Assembly (NCBI GenBank): GCA_002309305.1
Contig: DBWR01000020.1
Location: forward strand, 70,350-134,349
Direction: 5' to 3'
DNA: 64,000 nucleotides
DNA from: Treponema sp. UBA1233
GTDB lineage: Bacteria; Spirochaetota; Spirochaetia; Treponematales; Treponemataceae
Notes under the pieces: model-generated
What the model was told of the DNA's origin: nothing
The model's database searches: none
The model's input: only the letters and a program-made list of their open reading frames with translations
Shown here: positions 11,201 to 19,000 of the stretch, one piece after another
Position numbering within the stretch: the first letter of the stretch is position 1
How the letters are laid out: every line of letters starts with the position of its first letter
Position numbers and translations under genes: made by a program

Positions 11201-14200
11201 CCATCATCATCGCTGATTGTTCCGCGCAGGTCAGACCTCTGGAGCCATGTCGTGTCATTGCTCAAGTCAGTGAATGATATGATCGGGCGGTCCGTATTCT
11301 GATCAACGATAATCTTCTTTGCCGCTGAATAGCCTGTATTGCCCGCCTTGTCCACAGCAGATGCCATGAGCCAAACGTTGCCGGAATAATTTGTACCGAA
11401 TGCCTTTGTCGTATCAACCAGAGTATAAGACCATGTATTGAGGCCTTCTTTTTCATCATAGTTGGCCTCTGCTATTTCTGTCCATCCGGTAGTTGAAGTA
11501 ATAGCAGCGTTACCCGGATTTGTCGTCCTGTAATAAAGTTTTGGTGTGACAGCAGGAGTCGGGAATTCCTTATTGTCGCTTGCCCTACCGGAGATTGTAA
11601 TATTTCCGTTTACTTCTGTGTCGTTGGTGCTTGTGTAGGCATCCTTTATGTCACCGATAACAACTTCCGGTGGAGTGGTATCTATTGTAAGCGAGGCAAC
11701 TTTAATGGCGCTTGTAGAAAGGCCTGCCTTGTCCTTTATATTTGCATAGATGCCAGGGTGGTTGGTAATCTCATCCTGTATGTCCTGCCTCATAAGCCAG
11801 CCGTTTGAGTTGTCAATTGTCAGAGTCCATTCCCAGTTGTTTCCATCTACCTGTGTAAATGTATATGAACCTTTGGGCGTATTGTCTGCACCATCGGAAG
11901 TTACCTTGTATTTGGTTTTTCCAATGTAGAACTCAAGACTCTTTGTGGCACTTTCAAATCCACTGCCTTCGTCCGAAGCCGTTCCTGAGAATACGATATT
12001 GCTTGTTCCGTTGGTCGGGATTTCGCTGTTTGAGGACTCAATGGTTGGTGGAGTCAAGTCAACATTAAGGGAATATTCCTGATCAAGTTTTGCATTTCCT
12101 ACGTTGTCCACTGCAACAAGACGCAGGGTATTGCTTCCTTCAACAAAGCCTGTGAGTATGGCCTCGTAGTTTGTCTTGATGTTTACAGTTGTGGTACTAG
12201 TACCCTGTTCATCATTATTCTTTACGACAGCTTCTTCCCTTTCTTCACCCTTTTTGGCAAACGGTGCAAAATAACCGTTGCTTGTAGTCTCGTAATTTGC
12301 TGCCGTCATAGCCGTTGATGTATCACCAGGATGACATACCTGATAGTAAATCATCTTGACACCAGAACCTTCGTCTTCAAAAAGACCCCTTATCTTCATT
12401 GTTGTGGAGTTACCCCATGAACCGGAAGAGTACTTGAAGCCTGTTCCTGCATCACCTTCTCCAATGCGGAAATAAAGGTCCTTGTTCTTTCCATCCAGCT
12501 CATGCTTTCCTGTTGGTCCCACGTTGTCAAATTCAACTTTGAGAGTCTTTGTGCCAGTATTGCCGGCCATATCCGTTGCGCTTATTAGTACAGTTACATC
12601 ATTGTCATTGCCGCTTTGTGCAGTAAAGTCTTTGAAATCAGGAGTAAAATACCATGTGGAGTTCTGGTTGTCATATTCCCTTGTTGTTCCATTACCGCTT
12701 ACAGTCAAATGGGTATTCTGAATGCGGTAGTTGTCCATTGTGTTTCCGGACAATTCAAATGAACCGTTAGACTTGATGTAATAAACATCTTCACCGTCTT
12801 TTTTTACGGAATTTGTAAAGTCTTTTACACTAATCACAGGAGCTTCATTATCGATTGAGAATGTTCTGGTTACCTTGGTAGTTCCTGCTGAGTTTACGGC
12901 ACTGAATGTCACAAGAACATTGTAAAGCCCTTCATTATTTCCCATATGTTGTTTGGCTGTTGGGTTAGGGCTTAGAGTGGCGTTCCATCTTGAATTGTTG
13001 TTTGTCAGGGTAACAGAACCATTTGACGACCAGGAATTACTCAAATCACTTGCATCTGTAACTATCATTTCATAAGTCACTTCTGTAGTACCGTTTGTGA
13101 TGATGCTTCCGTCGAATTTATAATTGTCGTAGGCAGAAAGAGGTGTTACTGCATTTGTCCTGCGGTTTTTGTTTTCCGCCTCATTTTCATCGTCTATTTC
13201 AAGTTGAGCGGCCTGAGGATTTATGGTCGCAATAAATCCATATCCAGTGTTTAGATAATCCTGTACCGGACCTTCGTTAATGTCTTTTCCTTCAACTACG
13301 AACTTCCATTTTGTTCCATCGTTATTCACAGCGGAATAATATGAATCGGTCTGGAAGTTGATTGGAATTGTTTTCGCAACTGAGTCTGCATTTGCTCCTT
13401 CTGGTGTTACGGTATACCTGCTTGAATTTGAAGGTCCCTTTTCCGGATTCCATGTCCACACAAGAATCTTGTTAGCCAGATCAACTGAACTGCCGGTAAC
13501 TTTTGCAACATAGATGCTTATGCTGTCTACGGCTATCTTTGTCTGATCAAGACCTGACATTATTGAAAAATTAAGTGGTGTTCCGCTATAGTATTTGAAG
13601 TAACCGCCGACATGGTTATCATCATTGGCCTCAGAGCCTGTCTTTATGTCAAGTCCGCTAACTGTAAAGGTCGGATAGTTTGCCGGGTTCATGGAGAAGT
13701 TAAGGGCATTGGCCTTTTTTTCAGGAGTCAAGTCATCGGTGGAAAGGGCTGAGCGCGGTGTTGAAACTGTTGGGGCTGCACTTTCTACCCAAGCATTTGC
13801 AAGCCAATCTTCAATATCATCATCCTCTGCATAGGTGTCATCCAGTCCATTTTTAAGTTCCTGAATCTTCTTTACGGAGAATGAGCTGTATCCATCCTTG
13901 TTTCCGTTTATGAGGTTGAGTACGTCATTGGTTCCCTTGTAAAAGCCAACGCTTGCGTTTCCGTCACCTGTTCCTTCATTGGAAGACGGATCATTGAATA
14001 TCTTTGCCTTGTCGTAAGCCGTTACAGTAAAATAGAATTGTTTTGCACCGGCTTCCAGATTATCACCATAAAGCTGGGTATAGATGTAGTGCCTCTGTTC
14101 TACCAGCTCATCACCGGTTGAGGTGTCATATTTTGCAATGATGAGCGGATTGGCATTTGACATGTCGGTAATGTCGTTAAAGGTAGTTTTTTCTGTAGGA

Positions 14201-14775
14201 AGATTAATCCTGTTTCCATTTTCATCGTAGAATGTCACGACCAGCTTGTCGATTCGGTTTTCTGTTGCTTCGGCGTATGTTCCTTCAATTGAAACGGAGC
14301 GTCCGTATTCCTTGGGAGAGATGTCTCCATAAGAGGTCGGTTTTGTAAGAATCAAAACTGGAGGTGTGTTGTCTATTTCAAGTGATTGTGTGTATGTTCC
14401 TGAAGTGCGTCCCTGGGTATCCTTTGCAACGGCATAGAAAACGTATGAGCCGTCCTTTATGTCTACAGAGCTGGGGTTAATTTCAAGAGCCCAAGACCTG
14501 TCACCGGCTGTTACGTTTACGGTTCCAAGCAGGCGTTTATCCATGGCGTAAGTTCCTGTCCTCTCGTAGTACACGTCCACGGAAGTGACATTGGTATCGT
14601 CGTCACAGTCTCCGGCAAGCACAAAGGTATCGCGCACAACAGAACCTGCCGGCGGATAAGTTATGGTCACCGTTGGAGGTACAGTATCAACCGCCTCTCC
14701 AAGACCAACCTTACATGAGAATCCAAGCAAACAAGCCAGAACAATGGCCAGAGAAAAAATTCTTTCCTTTTTCAT
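5227..14775 (-). CDS. Giant Ig-like repeat lipoprotein, paralogue 2 (3182 aa)
   Basis: The start is ATG 14775, behind GAGGTGTGTT; a GTG 12 nt upstream overlaps the ribosome-binding site and is rejected. The N-terminus MKKERIFSLAIVLACLLGFS plus Cys is a lipoprotein-like signal with an unusual box (G at -3). Residues about 30-130 form the first Ig-like domain; many more follow to about residue 2530, with DNTPP and AxDxAGN-type motifs and runs rich in T, S, N and D. Residues about 2570-2625 resemble an IPT/TIG-like domain. Residues about 2660-3182 contain repeated blocks such as DVAVV, HIAAYAG and YIGYY, suggesting a BNR/propeller-like tail. The protein ends TAQMR. It is close to paralogue 3 over the N-terminal region but has a divergent tail. 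Probably a surface adhesin or glycan-interacting scaffold (inference). Confidence 0.88.
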   Translation of the reverse strand: MKKERIFSLAIVLACLLGFSCKVGLGEAVDTVPPTVTITYPPAGSVVRDTFVLAGDCDDDTNVTSVDVYYERTGTYAMDKRLLGTVNVTAGDRSWALEINPSSVDIKDGSYVFYAVAKDTQGRTSGTYTQSLEIDNTPPVLILTKPTSYGDISPKEYGRSVSIEGTYAEATENRIDKLVVTFYDENGNRINLPTEKTTFNDITDMSNANPLIIAKYDTSTGDELVEQRHYIYTQLYGDNLEAGAKQFYFTVTAYDKAKIFNDPSSNEGTGDGNASVGFYKGTNDVLNLINGNKDGYSSFSVKKIQELKNGLDDTYAEDDDIEDWLANAWVESAAPTVSTPRSALSTDDLTPEKKANALNFSMNPANYPTFTVSGLDIKTGSEANDDNHVGGYFKYYSGTPLNFSIMSGLDQTKIAVDSISIYVAKVTGSSVDLANKILVWTWNPEKGPSNSSRYTVTPEGANADSVAKTIPINFQTDSYYSAVNNDGTKWKFVVEGKDINEGPVQDYLNTGYGFIATINPQAAQLEIDDENEAENKNRRTNAVTPLSAYDNYKFDGSIITNGTTEVTYEMIVTDASDLSNSWSSNGSVTLTNNNSRWNATLSPNPTAKQHMGNNEGLYNVLVTFSAVNSAGTTKVTRTFSIDNEAPVISVKDFTNSVKKDGEDVYYIKSNGSFELSGNTMDNYRIQNTHLTVSGNGTTREYDNQNSTWYFTPDFKDFTAQSGNDNDVTVLISATDMAGNTGTKTLKVEFDNVGPTGKHELDGKNKDLYFRIGEGDAGTGFKYSSGSWGNSTTMKIRGLFEDEGSGVKMIYYQVCHPGDTSTAMTAANYETTSNGYFAPFAKKGEEREEAVVKNNDEQGTSTTTVNIKTNYEAILTGFVEGSNTLRLVAVDNVGNAKLDQEYSLNVDLTPPTIESSNSEIPTNGTSNIVFSGTASDEGSGFESATKSLEFYIGKTKYKVTSDGADNTPKGSYTFTQVDGNNWEWTLTIDNSNGWLMRQDIQDEITNHPGIYANIKDKAGLSTSAIKVASLTIDTTPPEVVIGDIKDAYTSTNDTEVNGNITISGRASDNKEFPTPAVTPKLYYRTTNPGNAAITSTTGWTEIAEANYDEKEGLNTWSYTLVDTTKAFGTNYSGNVWLMASAVDKAGNTGYSAAKKIIVDQNTDRPIISFTDLSNDTTWLQRSDLRGTISDDDGIEEFRVFVGNTCPNDWQLNSSNVTSGYPPVATSSGSWSFDAGEDGTKRLWFYVKDTEGTVFISSRGNAINKPYYQYSTDTGVSQGVYGHSATTFVEVKKDTTQPKLWTTLVAIGENSDPYNATTNPGGLKDIDLLKQDRGANQLNSSKIVGGKQNHFVIYVPVYEEFVDTVTAQILDEENRVETNSYTINGGPKPTVVLEKVTVDGTPGGTPVTIERDDDSLIYTYYRGEVIDVSSLPKAKSGVKSVQITIKDQAGNEKVQTCTLTVDNKGPTVNLISPKSTDEVTGIVDVSGTSIDGNASVDETYWMIPTSTQRGWEDDVLASSVNDALWSNIRADDTTATSWKFRFDGEAGSNPLLTRFDKANTDGNTYYTDYTNYVYTLPLYIKSVDSVGNYTIQKFSIKHNPDADRPRTTITYPTSANYGAGLDYAVLGGTILVTGNVQIPSGTTNPDAVYLQIATDTDSFDSYSTVNTNGSDPYVAKNKYMLPVMNADQALAARRAAGSTYSVLEGFDSEEDKAAWWGIEAEGSGSSWYINLNSDEKMNPAGETTTNIWIRACGINANGKIGVWSDPVAIHIDANAPIQNASIRQYEGVSPSANSLKAATPTANNAYVADMFIKGQWYLTVEMTDESSLEKVDVKDKNGELMSSSSYYLTAAYDEGGKKKRILWIPMDTSGNTASYTVAVTDTEGSGKHITTNKYSFNIDNEAPAFIEGSLKGNGDLLANGSVIAEKDYVYTISGDVEEAGSGFERVFFYFVRKGTGMSQEVLINPMVTSNPKVTLSGLQTFTVEQDGESFSMYGVNVAGTVQGHTFTPTNASAITGNQNIQVGGLIRIGGIYKKITAKANNGTITLDSDTGITTATSTTAGFPYGQVIDNQSTEKIADNGKRENPFVLTADDGDKMPETVSKLGSLYSWDGTIHSSNMPDGPVKLVILAFDKAGNVSCREFNTSVQNNAPRVAKLYLGTDLNGDSKYGETEFNTYSIIGATGDSASKYELDTSSSDFGYNKAFVIKDKLAVVPEIVGGNGNIALYYKLGAANTNAITSTAGTSASAIAAANVFSFAPADGNKVLAYQIPKANLGDDGTGKKLGLTFWDSTEELQQGSTSQNCTLLVTNLEVDQVDNTPPTSKIDTFYWNSLNDNSIYGSENANEVSELKGHIELEGELSDDVKTAYGADDPKVSGKIRILGKSYDETKLYSISFALTSLKLNGGTKGASVVLATYNPQSNAATEEAKWTVINGATSGTPGGNIDSDGWQFKILTDSGLTQEGHTVTWELDIDTAKIEGVVAENEKLTTIAQDKPGEATHNPSVPGTTQTTKDTPTGYYKMDIVPYVYKVYTGLAKNKKMNWSVYNRTALGHYPVQSVVSNAGSGINMKTTASEDVTLYGFNINHSSATITSGTKTFTVNGTGTLKINNATAGQLVFNVAQLSSGELNLTVNGKKIVNNINNNDAKGAATAPGRAYANWYNRQGNGDTNNNQTDDIVFDVWEFNDRAAVPINGLSTGINMEVNQKTGMLNYAFANGGLYYSMGGYVNKKYGNTTYNDNYSSFYWAGDWDTFAGPCVGFHVDDLGYTYSVVSGGDTNSSGSVDKWDLYTSRWGPGLHSTAGTLNENSSGDFHALRLEEIGLKTGTNGLDYSLMKYRFLSPEFASTVNTTNSSTNLYLVYYDALCNQIRFRAGTFSGTTTGNTGGFQDQYTSGGASYYNTNNCQVIANGQDGATFKSGANTNTTVAGISGRGAGQYVDVAVVKNAAGKDVVCVVWFDSEDNNCKFSYIVDPIASWASLKGNATAASWSTPVPVFEEGGEYCHIVADKNNHLHIAAYAGNSDVKYAYLDTYTSDPVTCTVDSSGSVGEHLTLDVAVSSNGNSIPYIGYYTSAIKMPKYAYLVDKAEGFDQTAAGADEDELFTGAWEVTVVPSPSRMTTNREDKVNIGVWKNAGVLKNSTAGTSTRGGSLNGYDSTNWSKTFGNGTANGVLGYQISTATGSCLETAQMR

Positions 14776-15066
14776 AACACACCTCACTTGACAGAACCCC
14801 CGTCAATCAGGGACTACACCCTATAGGGCACAATTCAACCTTTAAACAAGTTGAATGCGCATTAGTTTCATTCCCTTCCACCCATTGAGACTTTTCTACT
14901 TTAATTGATTTACTTAAGAAATAATAAAACTCTATATTCTATAATATTGTTGAAGAATCTTCATATTCTTCATGAAATTCACCCACACTACCATAAAATT
15001 TAGCACATTATCTCCAAAATGTCAATAAAATTTATTTTTCAGGGGATAATACCCCCTTTTCTGTGA
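14776..15066 (-). promoter_or_regulatory. Conserved long 5' leader of paralogue 2, with inverted repeat
   Basis: This is a leader of about 290 nt without a gene, similar to 4861-5126. It carries the same inverted repeat ATTCAAC-N10-GTTGAAT (14833-14856) with identical arms but a different spacer, followed by the shared CTCAATGGGTGG block and the TATAGAATATAGAG block (minus strand). Identical arms with a changed spacer suggest the arms are what is selected. Confidence 0.55.
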
Positions 15067-15093
15067 TTATCGGTACTTTTTTTGTGGAATTTA
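15067..15093 (-). promoter_or_regulatory. Sigma-28-like promoter of paralogue 2
   Basis: On the minus strand TAAA (15090-15093) is followed after exactly 15 nt by ACCGATAA (15067-15074), seven of eight matches to the FliA -10. Spacing and -35 equal those of the flgM promoter at 55765-55791. Confidence 0.72.
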
Positions 15094-15111
15094 CAGGAAT
15101 TAAGCGCCAAT

Positions 15112-15169
15112 CAGTGACGGAGCGGGGAGATTGATGAGGATTGCCCGATTAACTCATACCGGCGGTTTA
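15112..15169 (-). pseudogene. Fossil 3' end of a further giant paralogue
   Basis: The stretch aligns to the 3' end of paralogue 2 and half of its terminator (about 5192-5247). Both share GTGACGGAGCGGGGAGATTG, then TGAGG, CTCAT and GGCGGTTT. In frame, the minus strand reads T-A-G-M-S-stop against T-A-Q-M-R-stop in paralogue 2. The other terminator arm and the T tract are gone. To the right the homology stops at the toxin-antitoxin locus. A giant gene with a paralogue-2-type tail apparently once ended here. Confidence 0.65.
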
Positions 15170-15212
15170 GATATAAAAATCTTTACTTGTGGAAACAGTG
15201 AGATTTTTCAAC

Positions 15213-15241
15213 TTGACGAATCAATATTATGACTATATAAT
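15213..15241 (+). promoter_or_regulatory. Sigma-70 promoter of the toxin-antitoxin pair
   Basis: TTGACG (15213-15218), a 17-bp spacer and TATAAT (15236-15241) form a near-consensus promoter 27 bp before the antitoxin start. Imperfect direct repeats around the -10 (ATTATGACTAT and ATAATGACCAT) could be the antitoxin operator; autoregulation is usual for this family. Confidence 0.8.
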
Positions 15242-15268
15242 GACCATATCTACTTTTAGGAGGCTTAT

Positions 15269-15553
15269 ATGACAACTCCTCTCTTTGATGTTAAAGCTCA
15301 CCTCAGCGAATATGTCGTTATGGCAGAAAATGGTGACGTGATTGAAATAACAAAGCATGGGAAAACAACAGCCGTCATAATCAGCCAGAAGGAATACAAG
15401 GAGCTTAAGCAAAACTACAGACCCTCGTTTATAGAAAAACTAAAGGAATGGAAACGCAGCTCCGGAGGTCTAACTCAGCAAGAATACGATGAATTTGAAT
15501 CTTCCATTGCAAGAAATAAAGAAAGTTATACAGCAAGGGAGGGCTTATTTTGA
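15269..15553 (+). CDS. Phd/YefM-family antitoxin
   Basis: This 94-aa protein begins FDVKAHLSEYV, continues NGDVIEITKHGKTTAVIIS and ends the domain with a YKEL segment, the classic Phd/YefM DNA-binding fold of type II antitoxins. The C-terminal half is charged and probably wraps the toxin. It neutralises the PIN toxin encoded next and should repress the shared promoter. AGGAGG precedes the ATG. Its stop codon overlaps the toxin start, so translation is coupled. It is oriented against the surrounding giant genes and was probably acquired with its own promoter. Confidence 0.88.
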   Translation: MTTPLFDVKAHLSEYVVMAENGDVIEITKHGKTTAVIISQKEYKELKQNYRPSFIEKLKEWKRSSGGLTQQEYDEFESSIARNKESYTAREGLF

Positions 15554-15978
15554 AAAACATATACCTCTTGGATACAAACATCCTTTCTCAAGTCACAAGG
15601 CCCGAACCAAACGCTAATCTACTTGCAAATCTTGAACTGCACACCGGCACCTGCTGTATAAGCAGCATAACATGGTATGAATTGCAAAACGGTATTTCCT
15701 TACTGCCACAAAGCCATAAAAAAGACAAGCTGTCCTCGTTCTTGAATGATTATGTCCAGCCCTCTTTTCCGGTAATCCCCTACGACATTCACGCCGCTTC
15801 CATCAACGCTGACATTACCAGCCGTCTTCTTCCCCTCGGGAAACCCACCCCCATCTTGGATACACAGATTGCCTCCATTGCAATTGCAAACAATCTTATC
15901 CTCGTCACGAACAACATCAGGGATTTTGAGATTTTTAGAGAACTGTTCAATCTGATGCTGGAAGACTGGACAGAGTGA
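15550..15978 (+). CDS. vapC: VapC-like PIN-domain toxin (ribonuclease)
   Basis: This 142-aa PIN-domain protein has the acidic active-site residues in order: LDTNILS near residue 8, the E of WYEL, the D of ILDTQIASIA and the D of TNNIRDF. VapC toxins cleave tRNA or rRNA when not bound by antitoxin; the target here is unknown. The start is TTG at 15550, overlapping the antitoxin TGA, with AGGGAGGG upstream. All four acidic positions are present, so it is probably active. Only 15 bp separate its stop from the opposing terminator of paralogue 3. Confidence 0.88.
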   Translation: MKNIYLLDTNILSQVTRPEPNANLLANLELHTGTCCISSITWYELQNGISLLPQSHKKDKLSSFLNDYVQPSFPVIPYDIHAASINADITSRLLPLGKPTPILDTQIASIAIANNLILVTNNIRDFEIFRELFNLMLEDWTE

Positions 15979-15993
15979 TTCACCATTTACGGT

Positions 15994-16029
15994 AAAAAAA
16001 TCCCCACCCCATCGTGCGACGGAGCGGGG
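15994..16029 (-). terminator. Rho-independent terminator of paralogue 3
   Basis: It has the same hairpin as the one after paralogue 2: minus-strand CCCCGCTCC pairs with GGGGTGGGG, then a T tract (A run 15994-16000 on the plus strand). It sits directly after the stop of the gene at 16058 and faces the end of vapC. Confidence 0.8.
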
Positions 16030-16057
16030 AAATTGATGAATCAACGTGACCTGTACA

Positions 16058-19000
16058 CTACTCTTTGCGGAGGTATACGCAGTCGAAGCGGCTTGAAACG
16101 TATCCTACGGCGAGCTTGCTGTTGTTTGTTGTGCCATTTGTTGTGTAAGTTACACCATCTGTTACATCCAGAGCAAGGGTAATGCGGTTTGCTGTTGCAG
16201 GAGCATTACATGGAACCGTCATTGTATCCCAGTTTGATGAAACAAGATGTGGATTTGTCACTGTTCCAGCAGGAGCTTCATAATATGCAACCTTAATTGC
16301 ATCTTCTGTAGCATCATTTGTCGGGTCGTAGTAAGAGATTACCGGACCTGCTGCAGCTCCACTTGCACTTGGATTTGTAAGCTTGATGTCAGTCCATGTT
16401 CCAGGGCTACCATTGTTATCTACACAAACTGTTGTCCATGAGTATGAACCATAAGTGTCGCGGGCACCATATACATAATAGAGGCAGCTATCTTTAGCAC
16501 CCTTACATGCAATATGGATGTTGTTGCCGCCGTCAAGGGCAAGGCTTACATATTCACCAAGGCGAGGTGCTGCACTGCCTGTTACAACCTGACGAGTCCA
16601 TGCATTGCCCTGTGTTGCAGAGGTTGCAGTTCCTGTCAGAACAGGTGAATTTGTATTCACTGGATACGTAGCACTGGCAGAGGTTGCAATCATAAGCTGT
16701 CTGTTTGAACCGTCATAGTATGCAATTACAGGTTTACCAGCTGTTGTATCGATTGCAATATCAGACCACATACCGACATTAAGGTTAGTTTGTGAACCGC
16801 CTGACTGTAAGGTATCATAACCAGCTACAACAAAACCGCCGTTTTTGTAATATGGTGACTTCTGGCCTGTTGTTCCTGTATAAGCATTATTCTCCCATAT
16901 TCCTTCAGTAGCGTATTTCGTTGTAATATTTGTTGCACTATTTGTCGGTTCAACCATGGCCCACTTAAGGCATTTTGCATAACGGTCATAATAAGTTATA
17001 TAGGCTTTTCCATCATAAACGGTAATCCTTGGGTTGAGGAACTGGTTGAATATTTCATCCAATCCATCACTGGAATCTGCATTATCTGGTTGTGTCCCTC
17101 CTGCACCCATTCTTTCTATAACATGGCGCATTGTATTTTTTGTTCTATTGTCCCAGGTCGTGTCAGAACTATTACTATTTGTAGTTTGACAATCATTATG
17201 CTGATAATAACCATTCATATTTATTACAAAGTTACGACCCCAACCACTTGTACTTCCTTGCCAGCAATCTAAAAGCACGTTGTAACGGTTTTGTCCCACT
17301 ATAGCTACATCATAGAAAGTTGCAGGATCTCCAAAAGTAGATGAAGTTTTTGATGTACCATCTCCATTTGCAGGACTCGGAGCCGTTCCTGTAGAACCAG
17401 TGCCAGATGTGTTTGGATAACTTGCATAGAACTTTGAACTCTGTGTAGCCCATCCTCCATACAGTCTGTACTGACCGTTACCATTGGCAATCCTATCCAT
17501 AGACGGCGAAATAGGGTCGTTGGAGAAGTAGAAGTACTCATCATTCTTCCAGACACTGAGGTATACGTCATCAGTCCAGGCGTCACCGGAGTATTCGCTT
17601 TCCATTTCGTTGCCAATGTTGTAGTTGTTGATAGAAGAAATATTGTTGGCACTAACAACTTTGATGTAGCCGGATGTAGCCGGAACAGTAAAGGTCATGC
17701 TGTCCTTTGTACTTCCGTTTTTGGCCGTAATCTGAGTCTTGACAGTTCCTGTCGGATTGTTCTGTTGTCCTGTAACCTGCAGCTTTATCGCATTTGCTGT
17801 TGCAGCAGGAAGGTTAAAGCCGGAGATTGTTACGTCTTCACCAAGAACAACCTGGTACTTACCCTTGCGTGAACGCTGAGTGTTTGTCTTTGCATTCGGG
17901 CGGTCAAGTCCCGTAATATATGGCACAACGTCCATAGCATAACTTGGGCGGTGCAGTGTCGCATCACCTACAGTCTCACTTGCAGTCCTATTGGCAGAAG
18001 ACCTTCCTGCGTCATCCAGGGCAATGACTGTAAACAGGGCATCTATGTGGGCGACATCGCTTAAGTGGGCCGTATCTATCGCAATTTCCCAAGAGACTTT
18101 GTGTCCGTTCTGGTTCAGGTAGTCTTCCGTGACTGTCACTTCGTAATAGTTGGATGCCATTGACGGATTGTTGCCGCCGACCTTTGTTACCGTCCAGCCA
18201 TCAGCCGCAGTATATGTCGCAAAAGTCTTAACTGTAGTCGTGTCAAAGTTGGTCATGCTGAACTGGAGGGTCTTGAGCAAAGTGTCATCGTAGGCTGTAC
18301 CGCGGAGGACAATCTTACCGGAGACCTTGGGGTCAGAGTCAAGGTAAGTTGACTGTTTCTTTCCCTTTCCATCCCAGCTGGTAAGCTTTACTCCACCATC
18401 GTCAGTTGCGGTCCAGTCTGATTCAAGTTCAATGTGTCCGTTGGCCTTTGAATTTTGGTAAAGGCTGTTGTCATCCTCGCCATTCCAGAAGAACGGATCG
18501 ATTACGACATTCGGATCCACACCATCAACCTGGTCAACATTCAAGTCTGTGATTCTGAGGAACGCATACTGAGAGTCTGTTCCCGGAGTACATTCTTCCG
18601 TGCTGTCCCAGAATGTGAATGAAACTTTCTTTGTACCGTCTCCGCCAAAGTCACTGAACTTCCAGTAATCGCCTGTGATTGTGTTTGGAGTAGCCAGTGT
18701 TCCGGTCTTGGATACAGCAGTTCCAGTCTGGAATCCGTTTTCTACTGTAGTTGTATCGTTCTTGTTGAATACGACTTTTATCTCACCGTTACCGCCGACA
18801 ATTTCCGGCAGGACTGCAAGGTCCTTCTTTACGGTAAAGGCTTTTCTTGTAGAAACTGCAGCTTCCCATTCGCTTCTTGGATTGAGAGTATATATGCTGA
18901 AGTTTGCGGTTGTAAGCGTGTATGCCTCTGTTCCATTTGGAGCGTTGGCAGCGGCACCGATGTTGTATGTTTCAAATTCACTGTCTTCAAAAGTAGTGTT

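Noticed and set aside
5647..13000. Many plus-strand frames of 60-130 codons opposite the giant genes
   Set aside because: They are shadows of the leftward coding frame, without ribosome-binding sites, and their composition mirrors the Ig-like repeats.
15269..15978. Insertion sequence carrying the toxin-antitoxin pair
   Set aside because: No transposase, terminal inverted repeats or target duplication are visible around the cassette.
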